Origin: Schistosoma haematobium
Taxonomy: Eukaryota; Platyhelminthes; Trematoda; Strigeidida; Schistosomatidae
Assembly (NCBI RefSeq): GCF_000699445.3
Contig: NC_067198.1
Location: forward strand, 6,420,801-6,484,800
Direction: 5' to 3'
Length of the DNA stretch: 64,000 nucleotides
Under the pieces are notes generated by a model. It worked only from the letters and a program-made list of their open reading frames with translations, did no database searches and was not told the DNA's origin. This document shows, in pieces, positions 45,497 to 61,500 of the stretch. How positions within the stretch are numbered: the stretch's first letter is position 1; every line of letters starts with the position of its first letter. The translations under genes were made by a program, and so were the position numbers.

Positions 45497-48400
45497 GTGA
45501 ATGTAACCAGTGGGGTTATACAAGGAAGTGTGGTTGGCCCATTACTCTTTCTCCTTTTTATCAATGACGTGCGTTCCCTCTTTCAGTATGGTAAGCCTTT
45601 CCTTTTTGCTGATGACCTGAAAGTAGTTGATTCATTCTCTTCCCCACGAAAGAAAGCTATATTTCAGCGGTAATCCAAGAGGAAATAAACAAGTTGTACG
45701 AATGGACTGTTTCGTGGAATATGCCACTTAATGTTGACAAAAGTGGATTTATTCACATTGGTCGCTGCCTTAACTTAAATCTGACTGTACAGACACATAC
45801 ACTCAAACCTCTCAATACTGTTCGTGACCTGGGTTTAAGATATAGCAACAGTCTGAACTTTTCTGAGCACATTATATCTCAAGCATCCAAAGCTAGAAAG
45901 CTCATCGGATTGATAATGATAAACCTCAATAATATCGAATCGAGATTGTTATTATTATACAGAAAATGTATCTTACCCATTCTTGAATATGGTATTTTAG
46001 TTTACAGTAATTGCAGACATAATGAGCATTTTCACCAAATCGACTACCCAGTGAAGACTGCGGTCATTCGAAATACAGATGTCAACAGGATCGAAAACGT
46101 ACTGGGATATGTATTGCTACTCAGGTCAATATGAAATTTGACATCCTACTGAACTAGTGTGAGTTACCCATAGACAGTAAGGATGGGACTGGTAATTTAA
46201 CTCACAAGGCATAATCAAAACAACGTTCACCAAACATCAAATCTTTTTTAGAATAACGTAGCCAAATCGTTCGCTTTGGATATCGCTACTCTAAACCTGT
46301 GAATGTAACCAGTGGGGTTATACAAGGAAGTGTGGTTGGCCCATTACTCTTTCTCCTTTTTATCAATGACGTGCGTTCCCTCTTTCAGTATGGTAAGCCT
46401 TTCCTTTTGCTGATGACCTGAAAGTAGTTGATTCATTCTCTTCCCCACGAAAGAAAGCTATATTTCAGCGGTAATCCAAGAGGAAATAAACAAGTTGTAC
46501 GAATGGACTGTTTCGTGGAATATGCCACTTAATGTTGACAAAAGTGGATTTATTCACATTGGTCGCTGCCTTAACTTAAATCTGACTGTACAGACACATA
46601 CACTCAAACCTCTCAATACTGTTCGTGACCTGGGTTTAAGATATAGCAACAGTCTGAACTTTTCTGAGCACATTATATCTCAAGCATCCAAAGCTAGAAA
46701 GCTCATCGGATTGATAATGATAAACCTCAATAATATCGAATCGAGATTGTTATTATTATACAGAAAATGTATCTTACCCATTCTTGAATATGGTATTTTA
46801 GTTTACAGTAATTGCAGACATAATGAGCATTTTCACCAAATCGACTACCCAGTGAAGACTGCGGTCATTCGAAATACAGATGTCAACAGGATCGAAAACG
46901 TACTGGGATATGTATTGCTACTCAGGTCAATATGAAATTTGACATCCTACTGAACTAGTGTGAGTTACCCATAGACAGTAAGGATGGGACTGGTAATTTA
47001 ACTCACAAGGCATAATCAAAACAACGTTCACCAAACATCAAATCTTTTTAGAATAACGTAGCCAAATCGTTCGCTTTGGATATCGCTACTCTAAACCTGT
47101 GAATGTAACCAGTGGGGTTATACAAGGAAGTGTGGTTGGCCCATTACTCTTTCTCCTTTTTATCAATGACGTGCGTTCCCTCTTTCAGTATGGTAAGCCT
47201 TTCCTTTTTGCTGATGACCTGAAAGTAGTTGATTCATTCTCTTCCCCACGAAAGAAAGCTATATTTCAGCGGTAATCCAAGAGGAAATAAACAAGTTGTA
47301 CGAATGGACTGTTTCGTGGAATATGCCACTTAATGTTGACAAAAGTGGATTTATTCACATTGGTCGCTGCCTTAACTTAAATCTGACTGTACAGACACAT
47401 ACACTCAAACCTCTCAATACTGTTCGTGACCTGGGTTTAAGATATAGCAACAGTCTGAACTTTTCTGAGCACATTATATCTCAAGCATCCAAAGCTAGAA
47501 AGCTCATCGGATTGATAATGATAAACCTCAATAATATCGAATCGAGATTGTTATTATTATACAGAAAATGTATCTTACCCATTCTTGAATATGGTATTTT
47601 AGTTTACAGTAATTGCAGACATAATGAGCATTTTCACCAAATCGACTACCCAGTGAAGACTGCGGTCATTCGAAATACAGATGTCAACAGGATCGAAAAC
47701 GTACTGGGATATGTATTGCTACTCAGGTCAATATGAAATTTGACATCCTACTGAACTAGTGTGAGTTACCCATAGACAGTAAGGATGGGACTGGTAATTT
47801 AACTCACAAGGCATAATCAAAACAACGTTCACCAAACATCAAATCTTTTTAGAATAACGTAGCCAAATCGTTCGCTTTGGATATCGCTACTCTAAACCTG
47901 TGAATGTAACCAGTGGGGTTATACAAGGAAGTGTGGTTGGCCCATTACTCTTTCTCCTTTTTATCAATGACGTGCGTTCCCTCTTTCAGTATGGTAAGCC
48001 TTTCCTTTTGCTGATGACCTGAAAGTAGTTGATTCATTCTCTTCCCCACGAAAGAAAGCTATATTTCAGCGGTAATCCAAGAGGAAATAAACAAGTTGTA
48101 CGAATGGACTGTTTCGTGGAATATGCCACTTAATGTTGACAAAAGTGGATTTATTCACATTGGTCGCTGCCTTAACTTAAATCTGACTGTACAGACACAT
48201 ACACTCAAACCTCTCAATACTGTTCGTGACCTGGGTTTAAGATATAGCAACAGTCTGAACTTTTCTGAGCACATTATATCTCAAGCATCCAAAGCTAGAA
48301 AGCTCATCGGATTGATAATGATAAACCTCAATAATATCGAATCGAGATTGTTATTATTATACAGAAAATGTATCTTACCCATTCTTGAATATGGTATTTT

Positions 48401-49501
48401 AGTTTACAGTAATTGCAGACATAATGAGCATTTTCACCAAATCGACTACCCAGTGAAGACTGCGGTCATTCGAAATACAGATGTCAACAGGATCGAAAAC
48501 GTACTGGGATATGTATTGCTACTCAGGTCAATATGAAATTTGACATCCTACTGAACTAGTGTGAGTTACCCATAGACAGTAAGGATGGGACTGGTAATTT
48601 AACTCACAAGGCATAATCAAAACAACGTTCACCAAACATCAAATCTTTTTTAGAATAACGTAGCCAAATCGTTCGCTTTGGATATCGCTACTCTAAACCT
48701 GTGAATGTAACCAGTGGGGTTATACAAGGAAGTGTGGTTGGCCCATTACTCTTTCTCCTTTTTATCAATGACGTGCGTTCCCTCTTTCAGTATGGTAAGC
48801 CTTTCCTTTTGCTGATGACCTGAAAGTAGTTGATTCATTCTCTTCCCCACGAAAGAAAGCTATATTTCAGCGGTAATCCAAGAGGAAATAAACAAGTTGT
48901 ACGAATGGACTGTTTCGTGGAATATGCCACTTAATGTTGACAAAAGTGGATTTATTCACATTGGTCGCTGCCTTAACTTAAATCTGACTGTACAGACACA
49001 TACACTCAAACCTCTCAATACTGTTCGTGACCTGGGTTTAAGATATAGCAACAGTCTGAACTTTTCTGAGCACATTATATCTCAAGCATCCAAAGCTAGA
49101 AAGCTCATCGGATTGATAATGATAAACCTCAATAATATCGAATCGAGATTGTTATTATTATACAGAAAATGTATCTTACCCATTCTTGAATATGGTATTT
49201 TAGTTTACAGTAATTGCAGACATAATGAGCATTTTCACCAAATCGACTACCCAGTGAAGACTGCGGTCATTCGAAATACAGATGTCAACAGGATCGAAAA
49301 CGTACTGGGATATGTATTGCTACTCAGGTCAATATGAAATTTGACATCCTACTGAACTAGTGTGAGTTACCCATAGACAGTAAGGATGGGACTGGTAATT
49401 TAACTCACAAGGCATAATCAAAACAACGTTCACCAAACATCAAATCTTTTTTAGAATAACGTAGCCAAATCGTTCGCTTTGGATATCGCTACTCTAAACC
49501 T
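45497..49501 (+). pseudogene. Cluster of five consecutive array units with frameshifted RT frame
   Basis: Each of these five units has CTTCCCCACG (four C) where intact units have five, and three of them also have CCTTTTGCTG (four T instead of five). The frame is then open only for 146 codons, from a TTG (45694, 46495, 47296, 48096, 48897). Six more frameshifted units lie at 53.5, 57.5, 59.1, 59.9, 61.5 and 62.3 kb. The one at 57.5 kb and the one at 61.5 kb carry only the T deletion. Confidence 0.85.
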
Positions 49502-52500
49502 GTGAATGTAACCAGTGGGGTTATACAAGGAAGTGTGGTTGGCCCATTACTCTTTCTCCTTTTTATCAATGACGTGCGTTCCCTCTTTCAGTATGGTAAG
49601 CCTTTCCTTTTTGCTGATGACCTGAAAGTAGTTGATTCATTCTCTTCCCCCACGAAAGAAAGCTATATTTCAGCGGTAATCCAAGAGGAAATAAACAAGT
49701 TGTACGAATGGACTGTTTCGTGGAATATGCCACTTAATGTTGACAAAAGTGGATTTATTCACATTGGTCGCTGCCTTAACTTAAATCTGACTGTACAGAC
49801 ACATACACTCAAACCTCTCAATACTGTTCGTGACCTGGGTTTAAGATATAGCAACAGTCTGAACTTTTCTGAGCACATTATATCTCAAGCATCCAAAGCT
49901 AGAAAGCTCATCGGATTGATAATGATAAACCTCAATAATATCGAATCGAGATTGTTATTATTATACAGAAAATGTATCTTACCCATTCTTGAATATGGTA
50001 TTTTAGTTTACAGTAATTGCAGACATAATGAGCATTTTCACCAAATCGACTACCCAGTGAAGACTGCGGTCATTCGAAATACAGATGTCAACAGGATCGA
50101 AAACGTACTGGGATATGTATTGCTACTCAGGTCAATATGAAATTTGACATCCTACTGAACTAGTGTGAGTTACCCATAGACAGTAAGGATGGGACTGGTA
50201 ATTTAACTCACAAGGCATAATCAAAACAACGTTCACCAAACATCAAATCTTTTTTAGAATAACGTAGCCAAATCGTTCGCTTTGGATATCGCTACTCTAA
50301 ACCTGTGAATGTAACCAGTGGGGTTATACAAGGAAGTGTGGTTGGCCCATTACTCTTTCTCCTTTTTATCAATGACGTGCGTTCCCTCTTTCAGTATGGT
50401 AAGCCTTTCCCTTTTGCTGATGACCTGAAAGTAGTTGATTCATTCTCTTCCCCCACGAAAGAAAGCTATATTTCAGCGGTAATCCAAGAGGAAATAAACA
50501 AGTTGTACGAATGGACTGTTTCGTGGAATATGCCACTTAATGTTGACAAAAGTGGATTTATTCACATTGGTCGCTGCCTTAACTTAAATCTGACTGTACA
50601 GACACATACACTCAAACCTCTCAATACTGTTCGTGACCTGGGTTTAAGATATAGCAACAGTCTGAACTTTTCTGAGCACATTATATCTCAAGCATCCAAA
50701 GCTAGAAAGCTCATCGGATTGATAATGATAAACCTCAATAATATCGAATCGAGATTGTTATTATTATACAGAAAATGTATCTTACCCATTCTTGAATATG
50801 GTATTTTAGTTTACAGTAATTGCAGACATAATGAGCATTTTCACCAAATCGACTACCCAGTGAAGACTGCGGTCATTCGAAATACAGATGTCAACAGGAT
50901 CGAAAACGTACTGGGATATGTATTGCTACTCAGGTCAATATGAAATTTGACATCCTACTGAACTAGTGTGAGTTACCCATAGACAGTAAGGATGGGACTG
51001 GTAATTTAACTCACAAGGCATAATCAAAACAACGTTCACCAAACATCAAATCTTTTTAGAATAACGTAGCCAAATCGTTCGCTTTGGATATCGCTACTCT
51101 AAACCTGTGAATGTAACCAGTGGGGTTATACAAGGAAGTGTGGTTGGCCCATTACTCTTTCTCCTTTTTATCAATGACGTGCGTTCCCTCTTTCAGTATG
51201 GTAAGCCTTTCCTTTTTGCTGATGACCTGAAAGTAGTTGATTCATTCTCTTCCCCCACGAAAGAAAGCTATATTTCAGCGGTAATCCAAGAGGAAATAAA
51301 CAAGTTGTACGAATGGACTGTTTCGTGGAATATACCACTTAATGTTGACAAAAGTGGATTTATTCACATTGGTCGCTGCCTTAACTTAAATCTGACTGTA
51401 CAGACACATACACTCAAACCTCTCAATACTGTTCGTGACCTGGGTTTAAGATATAGCAACAGTCTGAACTTTTCTGAGCACATTATATCTCAAGCATCCA
51501 AAGCTAGAAAGCTCATCGGATTGATAATGATAAACCTCAATAATATCGAATCGAGATTGTTATTATTATACAGAAAATGTATCTTACCCATTCTTGAATA
51601 TGGTATTTTAGTTTACAGTAATTGCAGACATAATGAGCATTTTCACCAAATCGACTACCCAGTGAAGACTGCGGTCATTCGAAATACAGATGTCAACAGG
51701 ATCGAAAACGTACTGGGATATGTATTGCTACTCAGGTCAATATGAAATTTGACATCCTACTGAACTAGTGTGAGTTACCCATAGACAGTAAGGATGGGAC
51801 TGGTAATTTAACTCACAAGGCATAATCAAAACAACGTTCACCAAACATCAAATCTTTTTAGAATAACGTAGCCAAATCGTTCGCTTTGGATATCGCTACT
51901 CTAAACCTGTGAATGTAACCAGTGGGGTTATACAAGGAAGTGTGGTTGGCCCATTACTCTTTCTCCTTTTTATCAATGACGTGCGTTCCCTCTTTCAGTA
52001 TGGTAAGCCTTTCCTTTTTGCTGATGACCTGAAAGTAGTTGATTCATTCTCTTCCCCCACGAAAGAAAGCTATATTTCAGCGGTAATCCAAGAGGAAATA
52101 AACAAGTTGTACGAATGGACTGTTTCGTGGAATATGCCACTTAATGTTGACAAAAGTGGATTTATTCACATTGGTCGCTGCCTTAACTTAAATCTGACTG
52201 TACAGACACATACACTCAAACCTCTCAATACTGTTCGTGACCTGGGTTTAAGATATAGCAACAGTCTGAACTTTTCTGAGCACATTATATCTCAAGCATC
52301 CAAAGCTAGAAAGCTCATCGGATTGATAATGATAAACCTCAATAATATCGAATCGAGATTGTTATTATTATACAGAAAATGTATCTTACCCATTCTTGAA
52401 TATGGTATTTTAGTTTACAGTAATTGCAGACATAATGAGCATTTTCACCAAATCGACTACCCAGTGAAGACTGCGGTCATTCGAAATACAGATGTCAACA

Positions 52501-55500
52501 GGATCGAAAACGTACTGGGATATGTATTGCTACTCAGGTCAATATGAAATTTGACATCCTACTGAACTAGTGTGAGTTACCCATAGACAGTAAGGATGGG
52601 ACTGGTAATTTAACTCACAAGGCATAATCAAAACAACGTTCACCAAACATCAAATCTTTTTTAGAATAACGTAGCCAAATCGTTCGCTTTGGATATCGCT
52701 ACTCTAAACCTGTGAATGTAACCAGTGGGGTTATACAAGGAAGTGTGGTTGGCCCATTACTCTTTCTCCTTTTTATCAATGACGTGCGTTCCCTCTTTCA
52801 GTATGGTAAGCCTTTCCCTTTTGCTGATGACCTGAAAGTAGTTGATTCATTCTCTTCCCCCACGAAAGAAAGCTATATTTCAGCGGTAATCCAAGAGGAA
52901 ATAAACAAGTTGTACGAATGGACTGTTTCGTGGAATATGCCACTTAATGTTGACAAAAGTGGATTTATTCACATTGGTCGCTGCCTTAACTTAAATCTGA
53001 CTGTACAGACACATACACTCAAACCTCTCAATACTGTTCGTGACCTGGGTTTAAGATATAGCAACAGTCTGAACTTTTCTGAGCACATTATATCTCAAGC
53101 ATCCAAAGCTAGAAAGCTCATCGGATTGATAATGATAAACCTCAATAATATCGAATCGAGATTGTTATTATTATACAGAAAATGTATCTTACCCATTCTT
53201 GAATATGGTATTTTAGTTTACAGTAATTGCAGACATAATGAGCATTTTCACCAAATCGACTACCCAGTGAAGACTGCGGTCATTCGAAATACAGATGTCA
53301 ACAGGATCGAAAACGTACTGGGATATGTATTGCTACTCAGGTCAATATGAAATTTGACATCCTACTGAACTAGTGTGAGTTACCCATAGACAGTAAGGAT
53401 GGGACTGGTAATTTAACTCACAAGGCATAATCAAAACAACGTTCACCAAACATCAAATCTTTTTAGAATAACGTAGCCAAATCGTTCGCTTTGGATATCG
53501 CTACTCTAAACCTGTGAATGTAACCAGTGGGGTTATACAAGGAAGTGTGGTTGGCCCATTACTCTTTCTCCTTTTTATCAATGACGTGCGTTCCCTCTTT
53601 CAGTATGGTAAGCCTTTCCTTTTGCTGATGACCTGAAAGTAGTTGATTCATTCTCTTCCCCACGAAAGAAAGCTATATTTCAGCGGTAATCCAAGAGGAA
53701 ATAAACAAGTTGTACGAATGGACTGTTTCGTGGAATATGCCACTTAATGTTGACAAAAGTGGATTTATTCACATTGGTCGCTGCCTTAACTTAAATCTGA
53801 CTGTACAGACACATACACTCAAACCTCTCAATACTGTTCGTGACCTGGGTTTAAGATATAGCAACAGTCTGAACTTTTCTGAGCACATTATATCTCAAGC
53901 ATCCAAAGCTAGAAAGTTCATCGGATTGATAATGATAAACCTCAATAATATCGAATCGAGATTGTTATTATTATACAGAAAATGTATCTTACCCATTCTT
54001 GAATATGGTATTTTAGTTTACAGTAATTGCAGACATAATGAGCATTTTCACCAAATCGACTACCCAGTGAAGACTGCGGTCATTCGAAATACAGATGTCA
54101 ACAGGATCGAAAACGTACTGGGATATGTATTGCTACTCAGGTCAATATGAAATTTGACATCCTACTGAACTAGTGTGAGTTACCCATAGACAGTAAGGAT
54201 GGGACTGGTAATTTAACTCACAAGGCATAATCAAAACAACGTTCACCAAACATCAAATCTTTTTAGAATAACGTAGCCAAATCGTTCGCTTTGGATATCG
54301 CTACTCTAAACCTGTGAATGTAACCAGTGGGGTTATACAAGGAAGTGTGGTTGGCCCATTACTCTTTCTCCTTTTTATCAATGACGTGCGTTCCCTCTTT
54401 CAGTATGGTAAGCCTTTCCTTTTTGCTGATGACCTGAAAGTAGTTGATTCATTCTCTTCCCCCACGAAAGAAAGCTATATTTCAGCGGTAATCCAAGAGG
54501 AAATAAACAAGTTGTACGAATGGACTGTTTCGTGGAATATGCCACTTAATGTTGACAAAAGTGGATTTATTCACATTGGTCGCTGCCTTAACTTAAATCT
54601 GACTGTACAGACACATACACTCAAACCTCTCAATACTGTTCGTGACCTGGGTTTAAGATATAGCAACAGTCTGAACTTTTCTGAGCACATTATATCTCAA
54701 GCATCCAAAGCTAGAAAGCTCATCGGATTGATAATGATAAACCTCAATAATATCGAATCGAGATTGTTATTATTATACAGAAAATGTATCTTACCCATTC
54801 TTGAATATGGTATTTTAGTTTACAGTAATTGCAGACATAATGAGCATTTTCACCAAATCGACTACCCAGTGAAGACTGCGGTCATTCGAAATACAGATGT
54901 CAACAGGATCGAAAACGTACTGGGATATGTATTGCTACTCAGGTCAATATGAAATTTGACATCCTACTGAACTAGTGTGAGTTACCCATAGACAGTAAGG
55001 ATGGGACTGGTAATTTAACTCACAAGGCATAATCAAAACAACGTTCACCAAACATCAAATCTTTTTTAGAATAACGTAGCCAAATCGTTCGCTTTGGATA
55101 TCGCTACTCTAAACCTGTGAATGTAACCAGTGGGGTTATACAAGGAAGTGTGGTTGGCCCATTACTCTTTCTCCTTTTTATCAATGACGTGCGTTCCCTC
55201 TTTCAGTATGGTAAGCCTTTCCTTTTTGCTGATGACCTGAAAGTAGTTGATTCATTCTCTTCCCCCACGAAAGAAAGCTATATTTCAGCGGTAATCCAAG
55301 AGGAAATAAACAAGTTGTACGAATGGACTGTTTCGTGGAATATGCCACTTAATGTTGACAAAAGTGGATTTATTCACATTGGTCGCTGCCTTAACTTAAA
55401 TCTGACTGTACAGACACATACACTCAAACCTCTCAATACTGTTCGTGACCTGGGTTTAAGATATAGCAACAGTCTGAACTTTTCTGAGCACATTATATCT

Positions 55501-58500
55501 CAAGCATCCAAAGCTAGAAAGCTCATCGGATTGATAATGATAAACCTCAATAATATCGAATCGAGATTGTTATTATTATACAGAAAATGTATCTTACCCA
55601 TTCTTGAATATGGTATTTTAGTTTACAGTAATTGCAGACATAATGAGCATTTTCACCAAATCGACTACCCAGTGAAGACTGCGGTCATTCGAAATACAGA
55701 TGTCAACAGGATCGAAAACGTACTGGGATATGTATTGCTACTCAGGTCAATATGAAATTTGACATCCTACTGAACTAGTGTGAGTTACCCATAGACAGTA
55801 AGGATGGGACTGGTAATTTAACTCACAAGGCATAATCAAAACAACGTTCACCAAACATCAAATCTTTTTAGAATAACGTAGCCAAATCGTTCGCTTTGGA
55901 TATCGCTACTCTAAACCTGTGAATGTAACCAGTGGGGTTATACAAGGAAGTGTGGTTGGCCCATTACTCTTTCTCCTTTTTATCAATGACGTGCGTTCCC
56001 TCTTTCAGTATGGTAAGCCTTTCCTTTTTGCTGATGACCTGAAAGTAGTTGATTCATTCTCTTCCCCCACGAAAGAAAGCTATATTTCAGCGGTAATCCA
56101 AGAGGAAATAAACAAGTTGTACGAATGGACTGTTTCGTGGAATATGCCACTTAATGTTGACAAAAGTGGATTTATTCACATTGGTCGCTGCCTTAACTTA
56201 AATCTGACTGTACAGACACATACACTCAAACCTCTCAATACTGTTCGTGACCTGGGTTTAAGATATAGCAACAGTCTGAACTTTTCTGAGCACATTATAT
56301 CTCAAGCATCCAAAGCTAGAAAGCTCATCGGATTGATAATGATAAACCTCAATAATATCGAATCGAGATTGTTATTATTATACAGAAAATGTATCTTACC
56401 CATTCTTGAATATGGTATTTTAGTTTACAGTAATTGCAGACATAATGAGCATTTTCACCAAATCGACTACCCAGTGAAGACTGCGGTCATTCGAAATACA
56501 GATGTCAACAGGATCGAAAACGTACTGGGATATGTATTGCTACTCAGGTCAATATGAAATTTGACATCCTACTGAACTAGTGTGAGTTACCCATAGACAG
56601 TAAGGATGGGACTGGTAATTTAACTCACAAGGCATAATCAAAACAACGTTCACCAAACATCAAATCTTTTTTAGAATAACGTAGCCAAATCGTTCGCTTT
56701 GGATATCGCTACTCTAAACCTGTGAATGTAACCAGTGGGGTTATACAAGGAAGTGTGGTTGGCCCATTACTCTTTCTCCTTTTTATCAATGACGTGCGTT
56801 CCCTCTTTCAGTATGGTAAGCCTTTCCTTTTTGCTGATGACCTGAAAGTAGTTGATTCATTCTCTTCCCCCACGAAAGAAAGCTATATTTCAGCGGTAAT
56901 CCAAGAGGAAATAAACAAGTTGTACGAATGGACTGTTTCGTGGAATATGCCACTTAATGTTGACAAAAGTGGATTTATTCACATTGGTCGCTGCCTTAAC
57001 TTAAATCTGACTGTACAGACACATACACTCAAACCTCTCAATACTGTTCGTGACCTGGGTTTAAGATATAGCAACAGTCTGAACTTTTCTGAGCACATTA
57101 TATCTCAAGCATCCAAAGCTAGAAAGTTCATCGGATTGATAATGATAAACCTCAATAATATCGAATCGAGATTGTTATTATTATACAGAAAATGTATCTT
57201 ACCCATTCTTGAATATGGTATTTTAGTTTACAGTAATTGCAGACATAATGAGCATTTTCACCAAATCGACTACCCAGTGAAGACTGCGGTCATTCGAAAT
57301 ACAGATGTCAACAGGATCGAAAACGTACTGGGATATGTATTGCTACTCAGGTCAATATGAAATTTGACATCCTACTGAACTAGTGTGAGTTACCCATAGA
57401 CAGTAAGGATGGGACTGGTAATTTAACTCACAAGGCATAATCAAAACAACGTTCACCAAACATCAAATCTTTTTTAGAATAACGTAGCCAAATCGTTCGC
57501 TTTGGATATCGCTACTCTAAACCTGTGAATGTAACCAGTGGGGTTATACAAGGAAGTGTGGTTGGCCCATTACTCTTTCTCCTTTTTATCAATGACGTGC
57601 GTTCCCTCTTTCAGTATGGTAAGCCTTTCCTTTTGCTGATGACCTGAAAGTAGTTGATTCATTCTCTTCCCCCACGAAAGAAAGCTATATTTCAGCGGTA
57701 ATCCAAGAGGAAATAAACAAGTTGTACGAATGGACTGTTTCGTGGAATATGCCACTTAATGTTGACAAAAGTGGATTTATTCACATTGGTCGCTGCCTTA
57801 ACTTAAATCTGACTGTACAGACACATACACTCAAACCTCTCAATACTGTTCGTGACCTGGGTTTAAGATATAGCAACAGTCTGAACTTTTCTGAGCACAT
57901 TATATCTCAAGCATCCAAAGCTAGAAAGCTCATCGGATTGATAATGATAAACCTCAATAATATCGAATCGAGATTGTTATTATTATACAGAAAATGTATC
58001 TTACCCATTCTTGAATATGGTATTTTAGTTTACAGTAATTGCAGACATAATGAGCATTTTCACCAAATCGACTACCCAGTGAAGACTGCGGTCATTCGAA
58101 ATACAGATGTCAACAGGATCGAAAACGTACTGGGATATGTATTGCTACTCAGGTCAATATGAAATTTGACATCCTACTGAACTAGTGTGAGTTACCCATA
58201 GACAGTAAGGATGGGACTGGTAATTTAACTCACAAGGCATAATCAAAACAACGTTCACCAAACATCAAATCTTTTTTAGAATAACGTAGCCAAATCGTTC
58301 GCTTTGGATATCGCTACTCTAAACCTGTGAATGTAACCAGTGGGGTTATACAAGGAAGTGTGGTTGGCCCATTACTCTTTCTCCTTTTTATCAATGACGT
58401 GCGTTCCCTCTTTCAGTATGGTAAGCCTTTCCTTTTTGCTGATGACCTGAAAGTAGTTGATTCATTCTCTTCCCCCACGAAAGAAAGCTATATTTCAGCG

Positions 58501-61500
58501 GTAATCCAAGAGGAAATAAACAAGTTGTACGAATGGACTGTTTCGTGGAATATGCCACTTAATGTTGACAAAAGTGGATTTATTCACATTGGTCGCTGCC
58601 TTAACTTAAATCTGACTGTACAGACACATACACTCAAACCTCTCAATACTGTTCGTGACCTGGGTTTAAGATATAGCAACAGTCTGAACTTTTCTGAGCA
58701 CATTATATCTCAAGCATCCAAAGCTAGAAAGCTCATCGGATTGATAATGATAAACCTCAATAATATCGAATCGAGATTGTTATTATTATACAGAAAATGT
58801 ATCTTACCCATTCTTGAATATGGTATTTTAGTTTACAGTAATTGCAGACATAATGAGCATTTTCACCAAATCGACTACCCAGTGAAGACTGCGGTCATTC
58901 GAAATACAGATGTCAACAGGATCGAAAACGTACTGGGATATGTATTGCTACTCAGGTCAATATGAAATTTGACATCCTACTGAACTAGTGTGAGTTACCC
59001 ATAGACAGTAAGGATGGGACTGGTAATTTAACTCACAAGGCATAATCAAAACAACGTTCACCAAACATCAAATCTTTTTTAGAATAACGTAGCCAAATCG
59101 TTCGCTTTGGATATCGCTACTCTAAACCTGTGAATGTAACCAGTGGGGTTATACAAGGAAGTGTGGTTGGCCCATTACTCTTTCTCCTTTTTATCAATGA
59201 CGTGCGTTCCCTCTTTCAGTATGGTAAGCCTTTCCTTTTGCTGATGACCTGAAAGTAGTTGATTCATTCTCTTCCCCACGAAAGAAAGCTATATTTCAGC
59301 GGTAATCCAAGAGGAAATAAACAAGTTGTACGAATGGACTGTTTCGTGGAATATGCCACTTAATGTTGACAAAAGTGGATTTATTCACATTGGTCGCTGC
59401 CTTAACTTAAATCTGACTGTACAGACACATACACTCAAACCTCTCAATACTGTTCGTGACCTGGGTTTAAGATATAGCAACAGTCTGAACTTTTCTGAGC
59501 ACATTATATCTCAAGCATCCAAAGCTAGAAAGCTCATCGGATTGATAATGATAAACCTCAATAATATCGAATCGAGATTGTTATTATTATACAGAAAATG
59601 TATCTTACCCATTCTTGAATATGGTATTTTAGTTTACAGTAATTGCAGACATAATGAGCATTTTCACCAAATCGACTACCCAGTGAAGACTGCGGTCATT
59701 CGAAATACAGATGTCAACAGGATCGAAAACGTACTGGGATATGTATTGCTACTCAGGTCAATATGAAATTTGACATCCTACTGAACTAGTGTGAGTTACC
59801 CATAGACAGTAAGGATGGGACTGGTAATTTAACTCACAAGGCATAATCAAAACAACGTTCACCAAACATCAAATCTTTTTTAGAATAACGTAGCCAAATC
59901 GTTCGCTTTGGATATCGCTACTCTAAACCTGTGAATGTAACCAGTGGGGTTATACAAGGAAGTGTGGTTGGCCCATTACTCTTTCTCCTTTTTATCAATG
60001 ACGTGCGTTCCCTCTTTCAGTATGGTAAGCCTTTCCTTTTTGCTGATGACCTGAAAGTAGTTGATTCATTCTCTTCCCCACGAAAGAAAGCTATATTTCA
60101 GCGGTAATCCAAGAGGAAATAAACAAGTTGTACGAATGGACTGTTTCGTGGAATATGCCACTTAATGTTGACAAAAGTGGATTTATTCACATTGGTCGCT
60201 GCCTTAACTTAAATCTGACTGTACAGACACATACACTCAAACCTCTCAATACTGTTCGTGACCTGGGTTTAAGATATAGCAACAGTCTGAACTTTTCTGA
60301 GCACATTATATCTCAAGCATCCAAAGCTAGAAAGCTCATCGGATTGATAATGATAAACCTCAATAATATCGAATCGAGATTGTTATTATTATACAGAAAA
60401 TGTATCTTACCCATTCTTGAATATGGTATTTTAGTTTACAGTAATTGCAGACATAATGAGCATTTTCACCAAATCGACTACCCAGTGAAGACTGCGGTCA
60501 TTCGAAATACAGATGTCAACAGGATCGAAAACGTACTGGGATATGTATTGCTACTCAGGTCAATATGAAATTTGACATCCTACTGAACTAGTGTGAGTTA
60601 CCCATAGACAGTAAGGATGGGACTGGTAATTTAACTCACAAGGCATAATCAAAACAACGTTCACCAAACATCAAATCTTTTTAGAATAACGTAGCCAAAT
60701 CGTTCGCTTTGGATATCGCTACTCTAAACCTGTGAATGTAACCAGTGGGGTTATACAAGGAAGTGTGGTTGGCCCATTACTCTTTCTCCTTTTTATCAAT
60801 GACGTGCGTTCCCTCTTTCAGTATGGTAAGCCTTTCCTTTTTGCTGATGACCTGAAAGTAGTTGATTCATTCTCTTCCCCCACGAAAGAAAGCTATATTT
60901 CAGCGGTAATCCAAGAGGAAATAAACAAGTTGTACGAATGGACTGTTTCGTGGAATATGCCACTTAATGTTGACAAAAGTGGATTTATTCACATTGGTCG
61001 CTGCCTTAACTTAAATCTGACTGTACAGACACATACACTCAAACCTCTCAATACTGTTCGTGACCTGGGTTTAAGATATAGCAACAGTCTGAACTTTTCT
61101 GAGCACATTATATCTCAAGCATCCAAAGCTAGAAAGCTCATCGGATTGATAATGATAAACCTCAATAATATCGAATCGAGATTGTTATTATTATACAGAA
61201 AATGTATCTTACCCATTCTTGAATATGGTATTTTAGTTTACAGTAATTGCAGACATAATGAGCATTTTCACCAAATCGACTACCCAGTGAAGACTGCGGT
61301 CATTCGAAATACAGATGTCAACAGGATCGAAAACGTACTGGGATATGTATTGCTACTCAGGTCAATATGAAATTTGACATCCTACTGAACTAGTGTGAGT
61401 TACCCATAGACAGTAAGGATGGGACTGGTAATTTAACTCACAAGGCATAATCAAAACAACGTTCACCAAACATCAAATCTTTTTTAGAATAACGTAGCCA

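Noticed and set aside
57570..57755. 61-codon minus-strand ORFs in two array units (also 61580-61765)
   Set aside because: They appear only where the T-run deletion changes the frame; they are shadows of the RT frame.
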